DNA from: a virus
Reading direction: 5' to 3' (one strand)
Length of the DNA: 42,684 nucleotides
Virus record (IMG/VR): IMGVR_UViG_3300011440_000033
Location: 1-42,684 of that record
Positions 1 through 7,663 of the stretch are shown here, piece after piece. The notes beneath the pieces were generated by a model. It worked only from the letters and a program-made list of their open reading frames with translations. It was not told the DNA's origin and did no database searches. Position numbers and translations under genes: made by a program. Each line of letters starts with the position of its first letter. Positions within the stretch are counted from its first letter, which is position 1.

Positions 1-129
1 CTTTCGAGCACGACCCCAGACCGTCCAGCCGACCCATCCACAGGCGCAGAGGTACTTGCGCCCGGCAAACTGATCGCTGGCGAACACCCTCATGTTCTTG
101 TAGAGGTCACGGGATGGTTCGTCGGTCAC
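1..129 (-). CDS. Partial hypothetical protein (N-terminal 43 residues)
   Basis: Only the N-terminus is in the window; the gene runs off the left edge. I place the start at a GTG (codon at 127-129) because it overlaps the TGA of the upstream gene as GTGA, the junction style used throughout this operon. The visible part begins MTDEPSRDLYKNM and contains a CACGW Cys pair that could be half of a zinc site. Not recognised. It is the last visible gene of the left-hand operon. Confidence 0.6.
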   Translation of the reverse strand, partial: MTDEPSRDLYKNMRVFASDQFAGRKYLCACGWVGWTVWGRARK

Positions 130-329
130 GTCGTCACCTTCCGTTCGTCGAGTAGTTCCTGGCACCGGTAGCAGAGGTCGACGCTGGGTGGCGAGTCGGG
201 GACACGCCAGCCGCCGAAGCCACCCCACGCACCGCAGATCGACCGGCGGGTGCCGGCCTCGAAGTAGTGGGCGCTGAGGGCGTAGGTGGGCCATCCCCAG
301 CCGGCCACGAACACGTCGTCAGCGGTCAT
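126..329 (-). CDS. Small Cys-containing protein, putative zinc-binding
   Basis: 67 aa, starting MTADDVFVAG. The ATG overlaps the upstream TGA as ATGA at 326-329, and the stop overlaps the next gene as GTGA. The pattern is a His-Tyr-Phe near residue 21, then RRSICG at 29-34, and a CYRC pair at 53-56, so a small zinc-knuckle fold is plausible (H/C plus C..C). Small proteins with an RRSxCG then CxxC layout are common in actinobacteriophages, without assigned function. An upstream extension of this frame is Arg/Pro-rich non-coding-type sequence, so the short form is preferred. Confidence 0.75.
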   Translation of the reverse strand: MTADDVFVAGWGWPTYALSAHYFEAGTRRSICGAWGGFGGWRVPDSPPSVDLCYRCQELLDERKVTT

Positions 330-625
330 CGCTGCGCCACCGCCTCTTCGTGGGCGGCGAGGGCCATCACGACGCCAGGGTCTCGGTAGCCGGGGCGGGT
401 GAACCGATCGTCGCCGTAACCGTGACGGTTCAACTCGGCGGCCAGTCGGTCGGCGTCTGCCTCGGCGTCCGCCAGCCGACGAGTCAGATCCTCCACGGCG
501 TTGGCAAGGGTGAACACCCACCGGTCGGTGTAGTAGCGAAACCAGAATTCTTCGGTGCACGTCCAGCCATAGGGTTCGAGGGCGGCGGCGAGTTGTGCTT
601 CCCCTGCGTTCTTAATGGCGTGCAT
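326..625 (-). CDS. Hypothetical protein with C-terminal coiled-coil segment
   Basis: 99 aa beginning MHAIKNAGEAQLAAAL. The ATG shares one base with the preceding TGA (TGATG at 623-627), which decides against a start 10 codons further upstream. A central aromatic stretch (EEFWFRYYTDRW) is followed by a heptad-like acidic/leucine region, VEDLTRRLADAEADADRL. The stop is coupled as ATGA to the next gene. Not recognised. It sits in the translationally coupled distal part of the replication operon. Confidence 0.75.
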   Translation of the reverse strand: MHAIKNAGEAQLAAALEPYGWTCTEEFWFRYYTDRWVFTLANAVEDLTRRLADAEADADRLAAELNRHGYGDDRFTRPGYRDPGVVMALAAHEEAVAQR

Positions 626-726
626 CAGTCGGGGGTCAGTTTCACGATGAACCACACGACAATGACGAGTATCGCAGTGATGAGCATGATCTGGCCGTAC
701 TCCAGTGCGGTAAGGGTGGCGGTCAT
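625..726 (-). CDS. 33-aa single-pass membrane microprotein
   Basis: MTATLTALEYGQIM is followed by a strongly hydrophobic helix (LITAILVIVVWFIV) and a short KLTPD tail. It has TGATG junctions on both sides (stop/start overlaps at 724-728 and 623-627) and a GGGAGGG Shine-Dalgarno just upstream. These coupled junctions, rather than length, support it as real. Topology is probably N-out/C-in or the reverse with almost no soluble part. Function unknown; a holin-like or inhibitor micropeptide role is only a guess. Confidence 0.65.
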   Translation of the reverse strand: MTATLTALEYGQIMLITAILVIVVWFIVKLTPD

Positions 727-821
727 CATCCCTCCCGTAGCGCAGCCAGTGCGGCGGCGATCTCAGTGAGCAGTTGAATGATCTTATCCAGCTTCTCGTG
801 CAACTCGGCCTCGGCGCTCAT
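726..821 (-). CDS. 31-aa coiled-coil microprotein
   Basis: MSAEAELHEKLDKIIQLL continues as TEIAAALAALREG: one amphipathic helix with a regular heptad pattern of Leu/Ile. The ATG overlaps the upstream TGA as ATGA (818-821) and its own TGA overlaps the next ATG as TGATG. Probably a small oligomerising helix, perhaps a partner of the adjacent 33-aa membrane peptide. Not recognised as a family. Confidence 0.6.
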   Translation of the reverse strand: MSAEAELHEKLDKIIQLLTEIAAALAALREG

Positions 822-1876
822 CGTTGGCCTTTCTCTGCGAAGACAGGAAGCCGCTGAACGACTCCGTTCTCAGGAGTGATGAAGAACATGGCCTGCTGTG
901 GGCGCTCGAAGCCGAATCCGCCGTCCTTGGCGTACTCGTCGTAACCCTTCAGCGAGCCGTTCACCACGAAGTCCTGGCCCCAAAGCAGTTGGTGCCAGTG
1001 TCCGATGAGCGCCAGATCGAAAGGCTTACCGACCGCCCCGTAGAAGGCGTGCCGGCGTAGGAGCCACTTCAAGAGGCTCGGATAGAGCCCGCCGACCCCG
1101 CCGGCTGAGCGGAACGAGTCGCCGTGCGAAAGCAACAAGGTGGTGTCATACACCTTCATCTGTTGCTCGGCCGAGGTGCTGATCTGGAAGGTGATGCGAG
1201 GATCGTCCCGCACCGTGTCGGCGAGCCAGTTGTAAATGATCCAAGCGTTCGAGGACTCAGCCCGCTTCTTCTTCGGCGTTTGCTTGTAGGTACGGTCGTG
1301 GTTGCCGTCCACGGTCGGTACATGGACCGCCCCGAACTCGTCAGCCAAGTACCTTAGCGCCGAGGCCAGGGCGGGCATCCAGTGGACGATGGTTGCTGGC
1401 ACCGGCGCAGCATTGGTCCGGGCCAACTCGTCGTGGATGTCGCCTGTGATGATGTCGCCGAGCAGGGGCACGATGATCCCCTGAAGTGACACCCCGTTCA
1501 CGTAGTTCTTCGCCAAGTCCGCCGCCCCGTTGACGATGCGCTCCAGCCTGCCGTGGGCTATGTCCCGGTCGTAGGCGTTTACACCGTCCATCTCGTCCAG
1601 GTCGACCACCTCGTCGAGGTGAAGGTCGCTTAGCATGAGCACTGGCGTGGCGACGTGAACTTGCTTCGACTTGGGTTTGGCGATCCAGGCCACTGGCCGA
1701 AGGTCGGCCGCACGCACGTAGGCGTATCGTTCAAGCCTGGCGTTGAGCCGCTCGACTTCCTGCTCAGAATGGCCTAGCTCACGACGAAGACGCTTGATCT
1801 CGTTCCAGCGCTCGTCAGCGGTGGCCGTGGCCGTGGCGAGAGACCGAACGGTCTTCGCCATAATGTCGTCAGTCAT
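818..1876 (-). CDS. Calcineurin-like metallophosphoesterase
   Basis: 352 aa. All metallophosphatase motifs are visible: DLH at 84-86, LLGD at 138-141, GNHD at 191-194, SHGD at 250-253 and GHWH at 292-295, binding a dinuclear metal centre. Residues 25-50 form a charged coiled coil, so the enzyme may oligomerise or act on DNA ends. I start at MTDDIM (1876), 8 nt inside the previous gene; longer in-frame extensions are Pro/Ser/Arg-rich shadow sequence. Known phage relatives include SbcD/Mre11-type nucleases and phosphodiesterases. Nuclease versus nucleotide phosphatase cannot be decided here. A GTGTAAACG element lies at codons 98-101 (GVNA). Confidence 0.9.
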   Translation of the reverse strand: MTDDIMAKTVRSLATATATADERWNEIKRLRRELGHSEQEVERLNARLERYAYVRAADLRPVAWIAKPKSKQVHVATPVLMLSDLHLDEVVDLDEMDGVNAYDRDIAHGRLERIVNGAADLAKNYVNGVSLQGIIVPLLGDIITGDIHDELARTNAAPVPATIVHWMPALASALRYLADEFGAVHVPTVDGNHDRTYKQTPKKKRAESSNAWIIYNWLADTVRDDPRITFQISTSAEQQMKVYDTTLLLSHGDSFRSAGGVGGLYPSLLKWLLRRHAFYGAVGKPFDLALIGHWHQLLWGQDFVVNGSLKGYDEYAKDGGFGFERPQQAMFFITPENGVVQRLPVFAEKGQR

Positions 1877-2783
1877 CTCCCCGCACCTTACTGCGGTCGT
1901 CGGTGCCCAGCCCACGGATGCTGAACGTGGCGAGGGCAAGGGCGTGCCAGGTGACGGCGATGATATGCCGGCTATCGGTCTCCCCGTCCCAGTCCTCTCG
2001 GTCCATGAACTGCGCCAGGTGGCGCCCGAGGGCGGCGATGGACAGGCTCCAGGGGTAGCCCTTCTCCCAGTTCCGGTCCTCGTATTTCTCGGAGCCGGCA
2101 CCGTACAACTCGGCCAACTCCCAAAGAGCGTCCGGCGGAATGAGATCGAAGCGGGCCAGCTTGGAGCCTTTCTCACCGCCGGTGTCTGGATCCGTGAACC
2201 GCACCTCGCCCGGGGCGTAGCCATCGGTCCACGTGCTGGACCAGAGGATATCTTCCTCTTGACCGGGCGGCAACGAGTTCTGCATAACCCTTAGCGCCCG
2301 AGCCTCGTACTCAGGCTGGCCGTAGAGATAAGGTGCGAGCAGGCGATCGCCTGGGCAGTAGTAGAGGACCTCCAGCCCGCACGCCTTGGCCGCAGCCAAC
2401 TCGGTCGCCACGCCCGAGGACTGCTCCCAACCGGGCAAGAGCACGACGGCATCCGACTCAGTGATCCGGGCCAGGTCCCAGCGCAGCGCCTTCTCCAGGT
2501 TGAAACGAGGCAAGCCCTCAATATCGCCCTCGTCGTAACCGGGATCATCCACCGAGACAGTGCCCGTATTGAGGTCATGCGCCGCCGGGTTATGCACGTG
2601 CCAGCCTTCGCCAACGAGGTAGTGCTGGGCCTGGAAGAACAGCGGAAAGTTGAACTCCGGGATTCCCCGCATCGGACCGGCGATGTAGCACGAGCGGCCT
2701 ACCGTAGAGCAAGACGGCTCAGGTTGGTATAGGCCGGTGTAGTACTTCACCCTGGTGCCGGAATGGGTCTCGGTACCGATCAT
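1869..2783 (-). CDS. Fusion: DUF4406/deoxyribosyltransferase-like domain + dATP/dGTP pyrophosphohydrolase-like domain
   Basis: 304 aa. Residues 31-145 carry a YIAGPMRG opening and a later DAVVLLPGWEQSSGVATELA segment, the signature of the nucleoside 2-deoxyribosyltransferase-like DUF4406 family. From about 205 on, KLARFDLIPPDAL...YGAGSEKYEDRNWEKGY...HIIAVTWHALAL matches phage dATP/dGTP diphosphohydrolase (MazG/DUF5664-like) proteins. The natural inference is nucleotide-pool remodelling: removal of a base plus hydrolysis of dNTPs. The ATG overlaps the endonuclease VII stop (ATGA). In many phages these two domains are separate genes. No adenylosuccinate-synthetase-like PurZ lies in the window, so a 2-aminoadenine genome is not supported. 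Confidence 0.85.
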   Translation of the reverse strand: MIGTETHSGTRVKYYTGLYQPEPSCSTVGRSCYIAGPMRGIPEFNFPLFFQAQHYLVGEGWHVHNPAAHDLNTGTVSVDDPGYDEGDIEGLPRFNLEKALRWDLARITESDAVVLLPGWEQSSGVATELAAAKACGLEVLYYCPGDRLLAPYLYGQPEYEARALRVMQNSLPPGQEEDILWSSTWTDGYAPGEVRFTDPDTGGEKGSKLARFDLIPPDALWELAELYGAGSEKYEDRNWEKGYPWSLSIAALGRHLAQFMDREDWDGETDSRHIIAVTWHALALATFSIRGLGTDDRSKVRGDD

Positions 2784-3118
2784 GATGTCTCCTTGTGGAG
2801 TAGCCCGGCAGCGCCGGGGGAGTCGGGCGTGTAAACGGGCCGGCCGACGACGCCTCGAACGACGAAGGCGCCGACCTTGATGTGATCGGCTGCCTTACGC
2901 AGCCAAGCGACGTCTTCGTGCAGCAGGCCGATCGTGGTGTTGCAGTAGGCGCACAGCAGCCCCCTGACGGCGCCGGTCTTATGGTGGTGGTCGACCTGCG
3001 GGGGCCGGCCAGGGCGGAAGCGCTTGCCGCAAATCCGGCAGCGGCCGTTCTGCTTCAGGAAGATGAGATCGGCCTCCAACTCGGTGAGTCCGTAGGCGGC
3101 GTGCTGGGTGACCTTCAT
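2780..3118 (-). CDS. Endonuclease VII-family HNH nuclease
   Basis: 112 aa. CRICGKRF (C27, C30) and LLCAYCN (C56, C59) form the structural zinc site around a DHHHKTG catalytic segment (43-49), followed by the conserved Asn60. This is the recombination endonuclease VII / HNH arrangement that resolves branched phage DNA before packaging. Start MKVTQHAAYG at 3118: GGAGG lies 5 nt upstream and the ATG overlaps the polymerase stop (ATGA). A GTGTAAACG element is embedded at codons for VYT near residue 95. Confidence 0.92.
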   Translation of the reverse strand: MKVTQHAAYGLTELEADLIFLKQNGRCRICGKRFRPGRPPQVDHHHKTGAVRGLLCAYCNTTIGLLHEDVAWLRKAADHIKVGAFVVRGVVGRPVYTPDSPGAAGLLHKETS

Positions 3119-4986
3119 GCGGACCTCCATTGCTTGCCCTCGAACCGGAGGGGAAGGCTGAACGGGTTGACATCGACCAGGATAGCGTTGAGCAGGTCGA
3201 GGACCACCGTGCCGAGACCGGGCTCCAATTCCATGACGAACGAGTCGTGAACCTCCAGCAGCAACTCGCCCGGCCTAGCCCGCTCGTACTCGACCAGCAC
3301 GTCGCCCATCACCGTGCCGACCCCGCCCTGGACGAGCGAGTTGAGCACGGCGTAGTCAGGCACCTGGCCGAAGCGGGAGTTGACGTGCCGATATCGGCCT
3401 GGCGTGGTAAGCGGCACCTTGCCTACTCGCTTGGCTGTACGGCCAACGATCTTGGTCGCCCGGTGGTAGCCGGCGAACATCTCCTTATGGGCGGTCAGGA
3501 TCTCCTCGGCGACCTTGGCCGCCTCCTTGGGACCGAGGCCGGCCTTGGCGCAGAAACGGGCGATCTGCTCGATGCCTGCGCCGTAGGGGATGCCGTAGTT
3601 CACGTTCTTCGAGAGGGTGTAGAAGCGGCTGGCATGGTCCTTCGTGCCGAACAACTTGAAGGCCATCTCCTCGTGCATGTTCCGGCCTTCCACAAGAATC
3701 GCAGTCAGGGCCGGATCCTTGGTGATTGCTGCGCCTACCCACAGTTCCGCCGAGGCCAGGTCGTACTCCCACAGTTCCAGCCCGTGCGCCGGCCGGAATG
3801 ACTCCCGGACGCCGGGCAACGTGGACTCCTTCGGGATCTGTTGGAGGTTGGGCAGCGAACACGCCCGCCGGCCGGTGACGGTGCCCACTGGATTGAACTC
3901 CGGGTGGATTCGCCCGTCCATTGAGGTGCGGTCGTATTCAAACAGCGGCTTCACGTAGGAGTTGAGCGCTTTCAGCATCCGCCGGTGCTCCAGCACGTCC
4001 TCGATCACCGGGTGGGCAGGCAACAGTTCGAGAGCGTTGCGGGCGGTCGAAGGCACGCCGGTCTTGGGCGAAGATTCCAGCACCGGTAGGCCCAGGTCCG
4101 TGTAAACGAGGCGGATGATCTCGGAGGTTCGACCCAGTTCGTAGTCGGGGTACTTGGCCTGGATTCGATCGGCGGCGATCCGGTACTCCCGGCCGGCCCG
4201 CTCCAGACGCTCCGGGTCGAGGGTGATCCCCCGTTGGCGCATCCGGTACAACACCTCCTGAATCCGCATCTCCCGAGCCATCGTGGTCGTCCACGTCGTG
4301 CCGAAATATTCGGCCAGAGCGTACGTATCGGTCGCATCGGTGCCGGCGTAGGGCGCCATTTCCTCCGGATACAGGTCACCCCAGGAGAGATCCCTTGCAG
4401 CACTCCTAGCTTTCGGCTGGACCCACTTCATAACGGGCATCTCAGGATACTCGGCCTTGATCCGGTCCTTCATCTCCGTGACAGTCGGCCGTCCCATGAT
4501 CTCGGCCAGGGCCTTCTTCTCGGCCCGGCTGTTGCCGCCGAGGTACAGGTCGGACAGATCCTTCAGCCCCTTGGGCCGATTCTCGTCGTCCAGCCACGCC
4601 CGAGTGATGGTGTCGTTCGTGTTCCACCGGTGCTTGAAGCCCGTGTCGTGCTCCAGAATCGCCCAGTCGTACTGGGCATGGTGCATATCGTGTCGAGACC
4701 GGGTGCCGTTGAGCGCCTCGATCACCCACCGCACGCCAGAGGGGTCGGCTTGTCGGCCCAGCCGATGGTTAACGGGGATGTAGTAGCCGTCAACGCCGAA
4801 GGAGATAGAGAGCCCGGACATCTCCGCCCCGTTCCAGGGCATGAACGTCCGGGGCTTGTCTCCGATCTTGCCGTCGCCTCGGTGGAAGGTCTCCGTGTCG
4901 ATGGCGACGTGATCCGCTGGCCCTAGGCGAGAGATTTCCTGGGCGAGTGTTCCAAGTTCCTCGCTGTCTCGGAGAAGGTGAATCAC
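3115..4986 (-). CDS. Family A DNA polymerase with 3'-5' exonuclease domain
   Basis: 623 aa, the phage replicative polymerase. The exonuclease motif DTE is at 30-32 with a downstream HHAQYDW (exo II-like). Polymerase motif A is YDLASAELW with Asp409. The O-helix is SKNVNYGIPYG (K460; Tyr464 at the E. coli F762 position, as in T7). Motif C is EVHDSF with Asp581. Motif C has Ser where most family A enzymes have Glu. The start is GTG at 4986, overlapping the prim-pol stop as GTGA; longer starts add shadow-type sequence. It lies between primase and endonuclease VII in the coupled operon. A GTGTAAACG element is embedded at VYT. Confidence 0.95.
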   Translation of the reverse strand: MIHLLRDSEELGTLAQEISRLGPADHVAIDTETFHRGDGKIGDKPRTFMPWNGAEMSGLSISFGVDGYYIPVNHRLGRQADPSGVRWVIEALNGTRSRHDMHHAQYDWAILEHDTGFKHRWNTNDTITRAWLDDENRPKGLKDLSDLYLGGNSRAEKKALAEIMGRPTVTEMKDRIKAEYPEMPVMKWVQPKARSAARDLSWGDLYPEEMAPYAGTDATDTYALAEYFGTTWTTTMAREMRIQEVLYRMRQRGITLDPERLERAGREYRIAADRIQAKYPDYELGRTSEIIRLVYTDLGLPVLESSPKTGVPSTARNALELLPAHPVIEDVLEHRRMLKALNSYVKPLFEYDRTSMDGRIHPEFNPVGTVTGRRACSLPNLQQIPKESTLPGVRESFRPAHGLELWEYDLASAELWVGAAITKDPALTAILVEGRNMHEEMAFKLFGTKDHASRFYTLSKNVNYGIPYGAGIEQIARFCAKAGLGPKEAAKVAEEILTAHKEMFAGYHRATKIVGRTAKRVGKVPLTTPGRYRHVNSRFGQVPDYAVLNSLVQGGVGTVMGDVLVEYERARPGELLLEVHDSFVMELEPGLGTVVLDLLNAILVDVNPFSLPLRFEGKQWRSA

Positions 4987-5621
4987 GTCAGCACGATCTC
5001 CACGTCGGGCCTCGGGTCGTACCGGGCGATGGAAGCGGCAGTCTGGAGGACTTCCTCCCGAGGGAGCGGCTCCTCCAGGAGGATTTCGTTCAGGACGACG
5101 AGCGCACGAGCGATGGCCGTCGCCGAGGCGCCTTGCTTGCGCAACGCCCCGCCCACGGCGGCCAGGGTGTTGTTGCGCCGGCCCTCGCCGACACGATCCC
5201 ACTCCTGGCTGACTCCGCTCGGGCCAGAACGAGCGGCAGGCAGCCAGGAGGGGTTGAAGGGTGCAGGCAGAATGGAGTGGAGTATTATCCGGTCGGGGGC
5301 GTCGGGCGCCACTATGTAGGAGCCTCGGCCGGCTCGAATGTCCACGCCAGGGAAGACGCCGACCGCCGGCCCCTCGGGGGAGCCGGGCGTATGCCGGTAG
5401 ATCAGGTGCAGCCCCCTGGGTGTCCGCACCGTCAAGGTGCGATCCATCTCGGAGCCATAGGCGAGAGCCTCGTCACTGTCGAAGTCGACCACCACCAGGC
5501 CGTCGCAGCGCATGCCGTGCCAGTCGCCCGGCTTGTGCTCGACGCCCTGGTATTCCGGGGAGGACCAGCCGTTGACGGACGGGGTCTTCTCACCCGGTCG
5601 AAGTGGAATGTAAACAGGCAC
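4983..5621 (-). CDS. Bifunctional primase/polymerase (prim-pol) with C-terminal PriCT-like segment
   Basis: 212 aa. The archaeo-eukaryotic-primase-like catalytic DFD is at 46-48, the TPRGLH segment with the catalytic His at 67-72, and DIRAGRGSYIVAP at 94-106 is the third hallmark of the prim-pol N-terminal domain. Residues 140-205 (EGRRNNTLAAVGGALR) look like the primase C-terminal PriCT domain. Its usual helicase partner is not fused here; the P-loop ATPase at 39077-40390 may supply that role. The GTG start is preceded by GAGGAGGAG. The start region carries an ATGTAAACA near-match to the dispersed element (VYI). Confidence 0.92.
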   Translation of the reverse strand: MPVYIPLRPGEKTPSVNGWSSPEYQGVEHKPGDWHGMRCDGLVVVDFDSDEALAYGSEMDRTLTVRTPRGLHLIYRHTPGSPEGPAVGVFPGVDIRAGRGSYIVAPDAPDRIILHSILPAPFNPSWLPAARSGPSGVSQEWDRVGEGRRNNTLAAVGGALRKQGASATAIARALVVLNEILLEEPLPREEVLQTAASIARYDPRPDVEIVLT

Positions 5622-5653
5622 TACTCCTCCTCGGAGCCCTCCTAGACGGCGCC

Positions 5654-5687
5654 GCCGGCCGGGGGGAGGAGGGAACCCCCGGCCGGC
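5654..5687. terminator. 12-bp GC-rich hairpin between DUF669-like and prim-pol genes
   Basis: Perfect arms GCCGGCCGGGGG (5654-5665) and CCCCCGGCCGGC (5676-5687) with a 10-nt loop, in the only sizeable gap (73 bp) of the left operon. No T-run follows on either strand, so it may attenuate transcription or protect/process RNA rather than terminate fully. Confidence 0.55.
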
Positions 5688-5694
5688 GCTTCGC

Positions 5695-6204
5695 TCAGCC
5701 TAGCGGCCGAGGATTGACGACCTCGTTGAAGCCGTTCTTGATGTCGAGGTCGGCTGTGATGACCGTACCCCGCTGCTTGTTCAGCGCCTCGGCGGACAGA
5801 CCGACCGGCTGGCCGGTCTCCGTGTCGATCCCGATGCCGATGGCCTCCAGGATCGCCACGGTGAAGCCCGTGCCCTTCCCGGAGCGCATGTAGCGCTTGA
5901 CCACCTTCCGGCCCATGATGCCTTCGACGGGGGAGACCACCTCGAAGGTGAACTTCAGCATGGGCTTCCCCTCCTTCGACACGTCAGGCTCCCACGCCAG
6001 GAAACGCAGGTCGTAGACGCCCTTCGGCACGGGCTTGATCATCTCGGACAGGTCGAGGGTCATATCCTCGACGCTGGCCTGAGCGGCGGCGATGAGCGCC
6101 TCGTAGTCGTCACCCTCGGCGATGCCGAGATCCTCCTCGACCTCCTCGGGGGCAACGCCCTCGTCGTCGGTCATATCCTCGGGCTTGGGATTCCGAGCGG
6201 TCAT
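5695..6204 (-). CDS. DUF669-like protein, probable ssDNA-binding/recombination accessory
   Basis: 169 aa. An acidic N-terminus (residues 1-45) is followed by KGVYDLRFLAWEPDVSKEG, KFTFEVVSP and GKGTGFTVAILEAIG, the layout of phage DUF669-type proteins. These usually sit directly next to a RecA-like phage nucleotide-binding ATPase, as here: the ATG overlaps its stop (ATGA, 6201-6204). An OB-fold-like single-strand-binding role is an inference from that recurrent neighbourhood. The C-terminus is NPRPLG. Hairpin 5654-5687 lies just downstream. Confidence 0.75.
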   Translation of the reverse strand: MTARNPKPEDMTDDEGVAPEEVEEDLGIAEGDDYEALIAAAQASVEDMTLDLSEMIKPVPKGVYDLRFLAWEPDVSKEGKPMLKFTFEVVSPVEGIMGRKVVKRYMRSGKGTGFTVAILEAIGIGIDTETGQPVGLSAEALNKQRGTVITADLDIKNGFNEVVNPRPLG

Positions 6205-6995
6205 TGGTCTGCCTTTCTGGCCGTGGCGGCCGGTTGGGTGGGCTTGGTGTAAGCCCGGGAGATGGCCTTCTTGATGTTGGGGATGGTCGGGTTGACCATG
6301 GATGACTTCAGCACCGAGCGCCAGCGGTTGGCCGTGCGCCGAGTTGGGTCGTCAGGCAACCAAGAAAGCACACGCTGCTCGGGCTTGCCTTCTACACGAA
6401 CGATCTGATACTCGCCGTAAATGTTGGCCCAGTCTTCGACCTCCTTGCGGCTGGCTGCGTTCATGGCCGGGCCTCGCTTGTACTCGCCCTTCTGGGGGTC
6501 AGGCTGAAGCGTGTGGGCGAGGAGGATGATGTCCTTGCCCGAGCGAGCGAGGAGCAGGAGGAAGTCGTGCAGGGCCGTGGCCGCAGCCAGGTAGTCCCGC
6601 TGCTCGGCGACGCCCTGGCCGATGTTGACCATGCCGGCGCCGGGCTCCCGAGACTTCGAGGCCCAGGTCATGACCGACTGGCGAATCAGCCAGGCGTTGA
6701 GCGAGTCGACCTGGTCGATGACCCAGGTGTCACGGTCCCGGTCGTTGGACTTCATGGCGAAGTACAGCGAAGCCAGGTCGGGGTACTCGTCCGGCGTCCA
6801 CTGGAGGGCGTCAAGATCCTCCGGGACCGCCTCGCCTTCAAGGCCGAAGTTGGTGTCAACGACGAGCGGGCGACTGGCCGTCAAGGCCAGGGCTGTCTTG
6901 CCTACACCCTTCTCGGCGTAGATGCACGCTCGGATAGGAGGCCGCTTGCGGACCACAGGGGTGGGTTCGTCCCGAAGGACAGGTACTCCAGTCAT
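6201..6995 (-). CDS. RecA-like phage nucleotide-binding ATPase (AAA_24 type)
   Basis: 264 aa. Walker A is EKGVGKTA (28-35) and the Walker B-like segment is WVIDQVD (Asp94). A conserved LLAHTLQPDPQKGEYKRGP region follows, typical of the Sak4/AAA_24 family used in single-strand annealing or recombination. I start at MTGVPVLRD because this ATG overlaps the WhiB stop as ATGA; the longer version adds residues from that gene's overlap. Together with the DUF669-like protein and the Cas4-like nuclease it makes a recombination set. Confidence 0.88.
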   Translation of the reverse strand: MTGVPVLRDEPTPVVRKRPPIRACIYAEKGVGKTALALTASRPLVVDTNFGLEGEAVPEDLDALQWTPDEYPDLASLYFAMKSNDRDRDTWVIDQVDSLNAWLIRQSVMTWASKSREPGAGMVNIGQGVAEQRDYLAAATALHDFLLLLARSGKDIILLAHTLQPDPQKGEYKRGPAMNAASRKEVEDWANIYGEYQIVRVEGKPEQRVLSWLPDDPTRRTANRWRSVLKSSMVNPTIPNIKKAISRAYTKPTQPAATARKADQ

Positions 6996-7663
6996 GGATC
7001 TCCATTCGACTGACGTAGGTGGGTCGGTACCCACGATGCTACCGCCCCCGGCAGGCGCCTCCGCACGTAGTATCGAGTGTGGCCGTTGTCCCCCACCTTG
7101 CGCTCAGGCGGCCCGTGAAGATCGAGCGTGCCGTCCGCCACGAATGCGTCGAGGACAATCCGGAGCGGCCCCGGCATGCAGGGGATGGCTTCACAAACCG
7201 CTGTCTGCGACGGTACTCGACCACCCTCTGGAACGTTGACGGCGAGCCAGCGCAAGACCTTGTGAGCGAGGGTGGTGTGATGTCGGCTCCAGCGGTCGCC
7301 CTCGTCAGGGATGGGCGGTACGGAGCGGCCGTTCTGTGTGCCGGCGATGAGGTCGAGCGGGTCTGCACCTTTCAGCCCGCCACGCTTCTCAATACTCCAG
7401 CGCTGCGCAGGCGTGAGACCGCCCCGGATACCCACCCTTTCGAGAGAATCCACGGCTAGTCCTTTCTCCTCGTGAAGTGCATGATCAGCACACTCGTAAC
7501 GGACAGGACAAAGAGCGCAAACCGCTCGGGCAACAGCAACGCCGGCCGAGTTGGGGTTCCCATCGTCGTCCTCCGTGTCCTCGTAGAAGATGGCCGGCGG
7601 GGCGCCTCGACACGCTGCCCACTCCAGCCAGTCGAAGTCGTTTCGCCAGGCGTACGACCTCAC
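6992..7663 (-). CDS. WhiB-family Fe-S transcription factor fused to a C-terminal winged-helix-like domain
   Basis: 223 aa. Residues 10-90 are WhiB: WLEWAACRG (C18), then AVCALCPVRYEC (C49, C52, C58), the four cluster ligands, then VGIRGGLTPAQR in place of the usual G[VI]WGG turn. WhiB proteins are restricted to actinobacteria and their phages and bind sigma factor region 4. Most are 80-130 aa. Here about 130 extra residues follow, with a helix-turn-helix-like stretch (RVPSQTAVCEAIPCMPGPL) and a beta-wing-like end. The GTG start (AGGAAAGG upstream) overlaps the previous stop as GTGA. The position inside the replication operon is unusual for a regulator. Confidence 0.88.
   Translation of the reverse strand: MRSYAWRNDFDWLEWAACRGAPPAIFYEDTEDDDGNPNSAGVAVARAVCALCPVRYECADHALHEEKGLAVDSLERVGIRGGLTPAQRWSIEKRGGLKGADPLDLIAGTQNGRSVPPIPDEGDRWSRHHTTLAHKVLRWLAVNVPEGGRVPSQTAVCEAIPCMPGPLRIVLDAFVADGTLDLHGPPERKVGDNGHTRYYVRRRLPGAVASWVPTHLRQSNGDP

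Noticed and set aside
1869-4986. 2-aminoadenine (Z) genome pathway suggested by pyrophosphohydrolase next to family A polymerase
   Set aside because: PurZ and DatZ are not visible in the window; the domain pair alone is insufficient.
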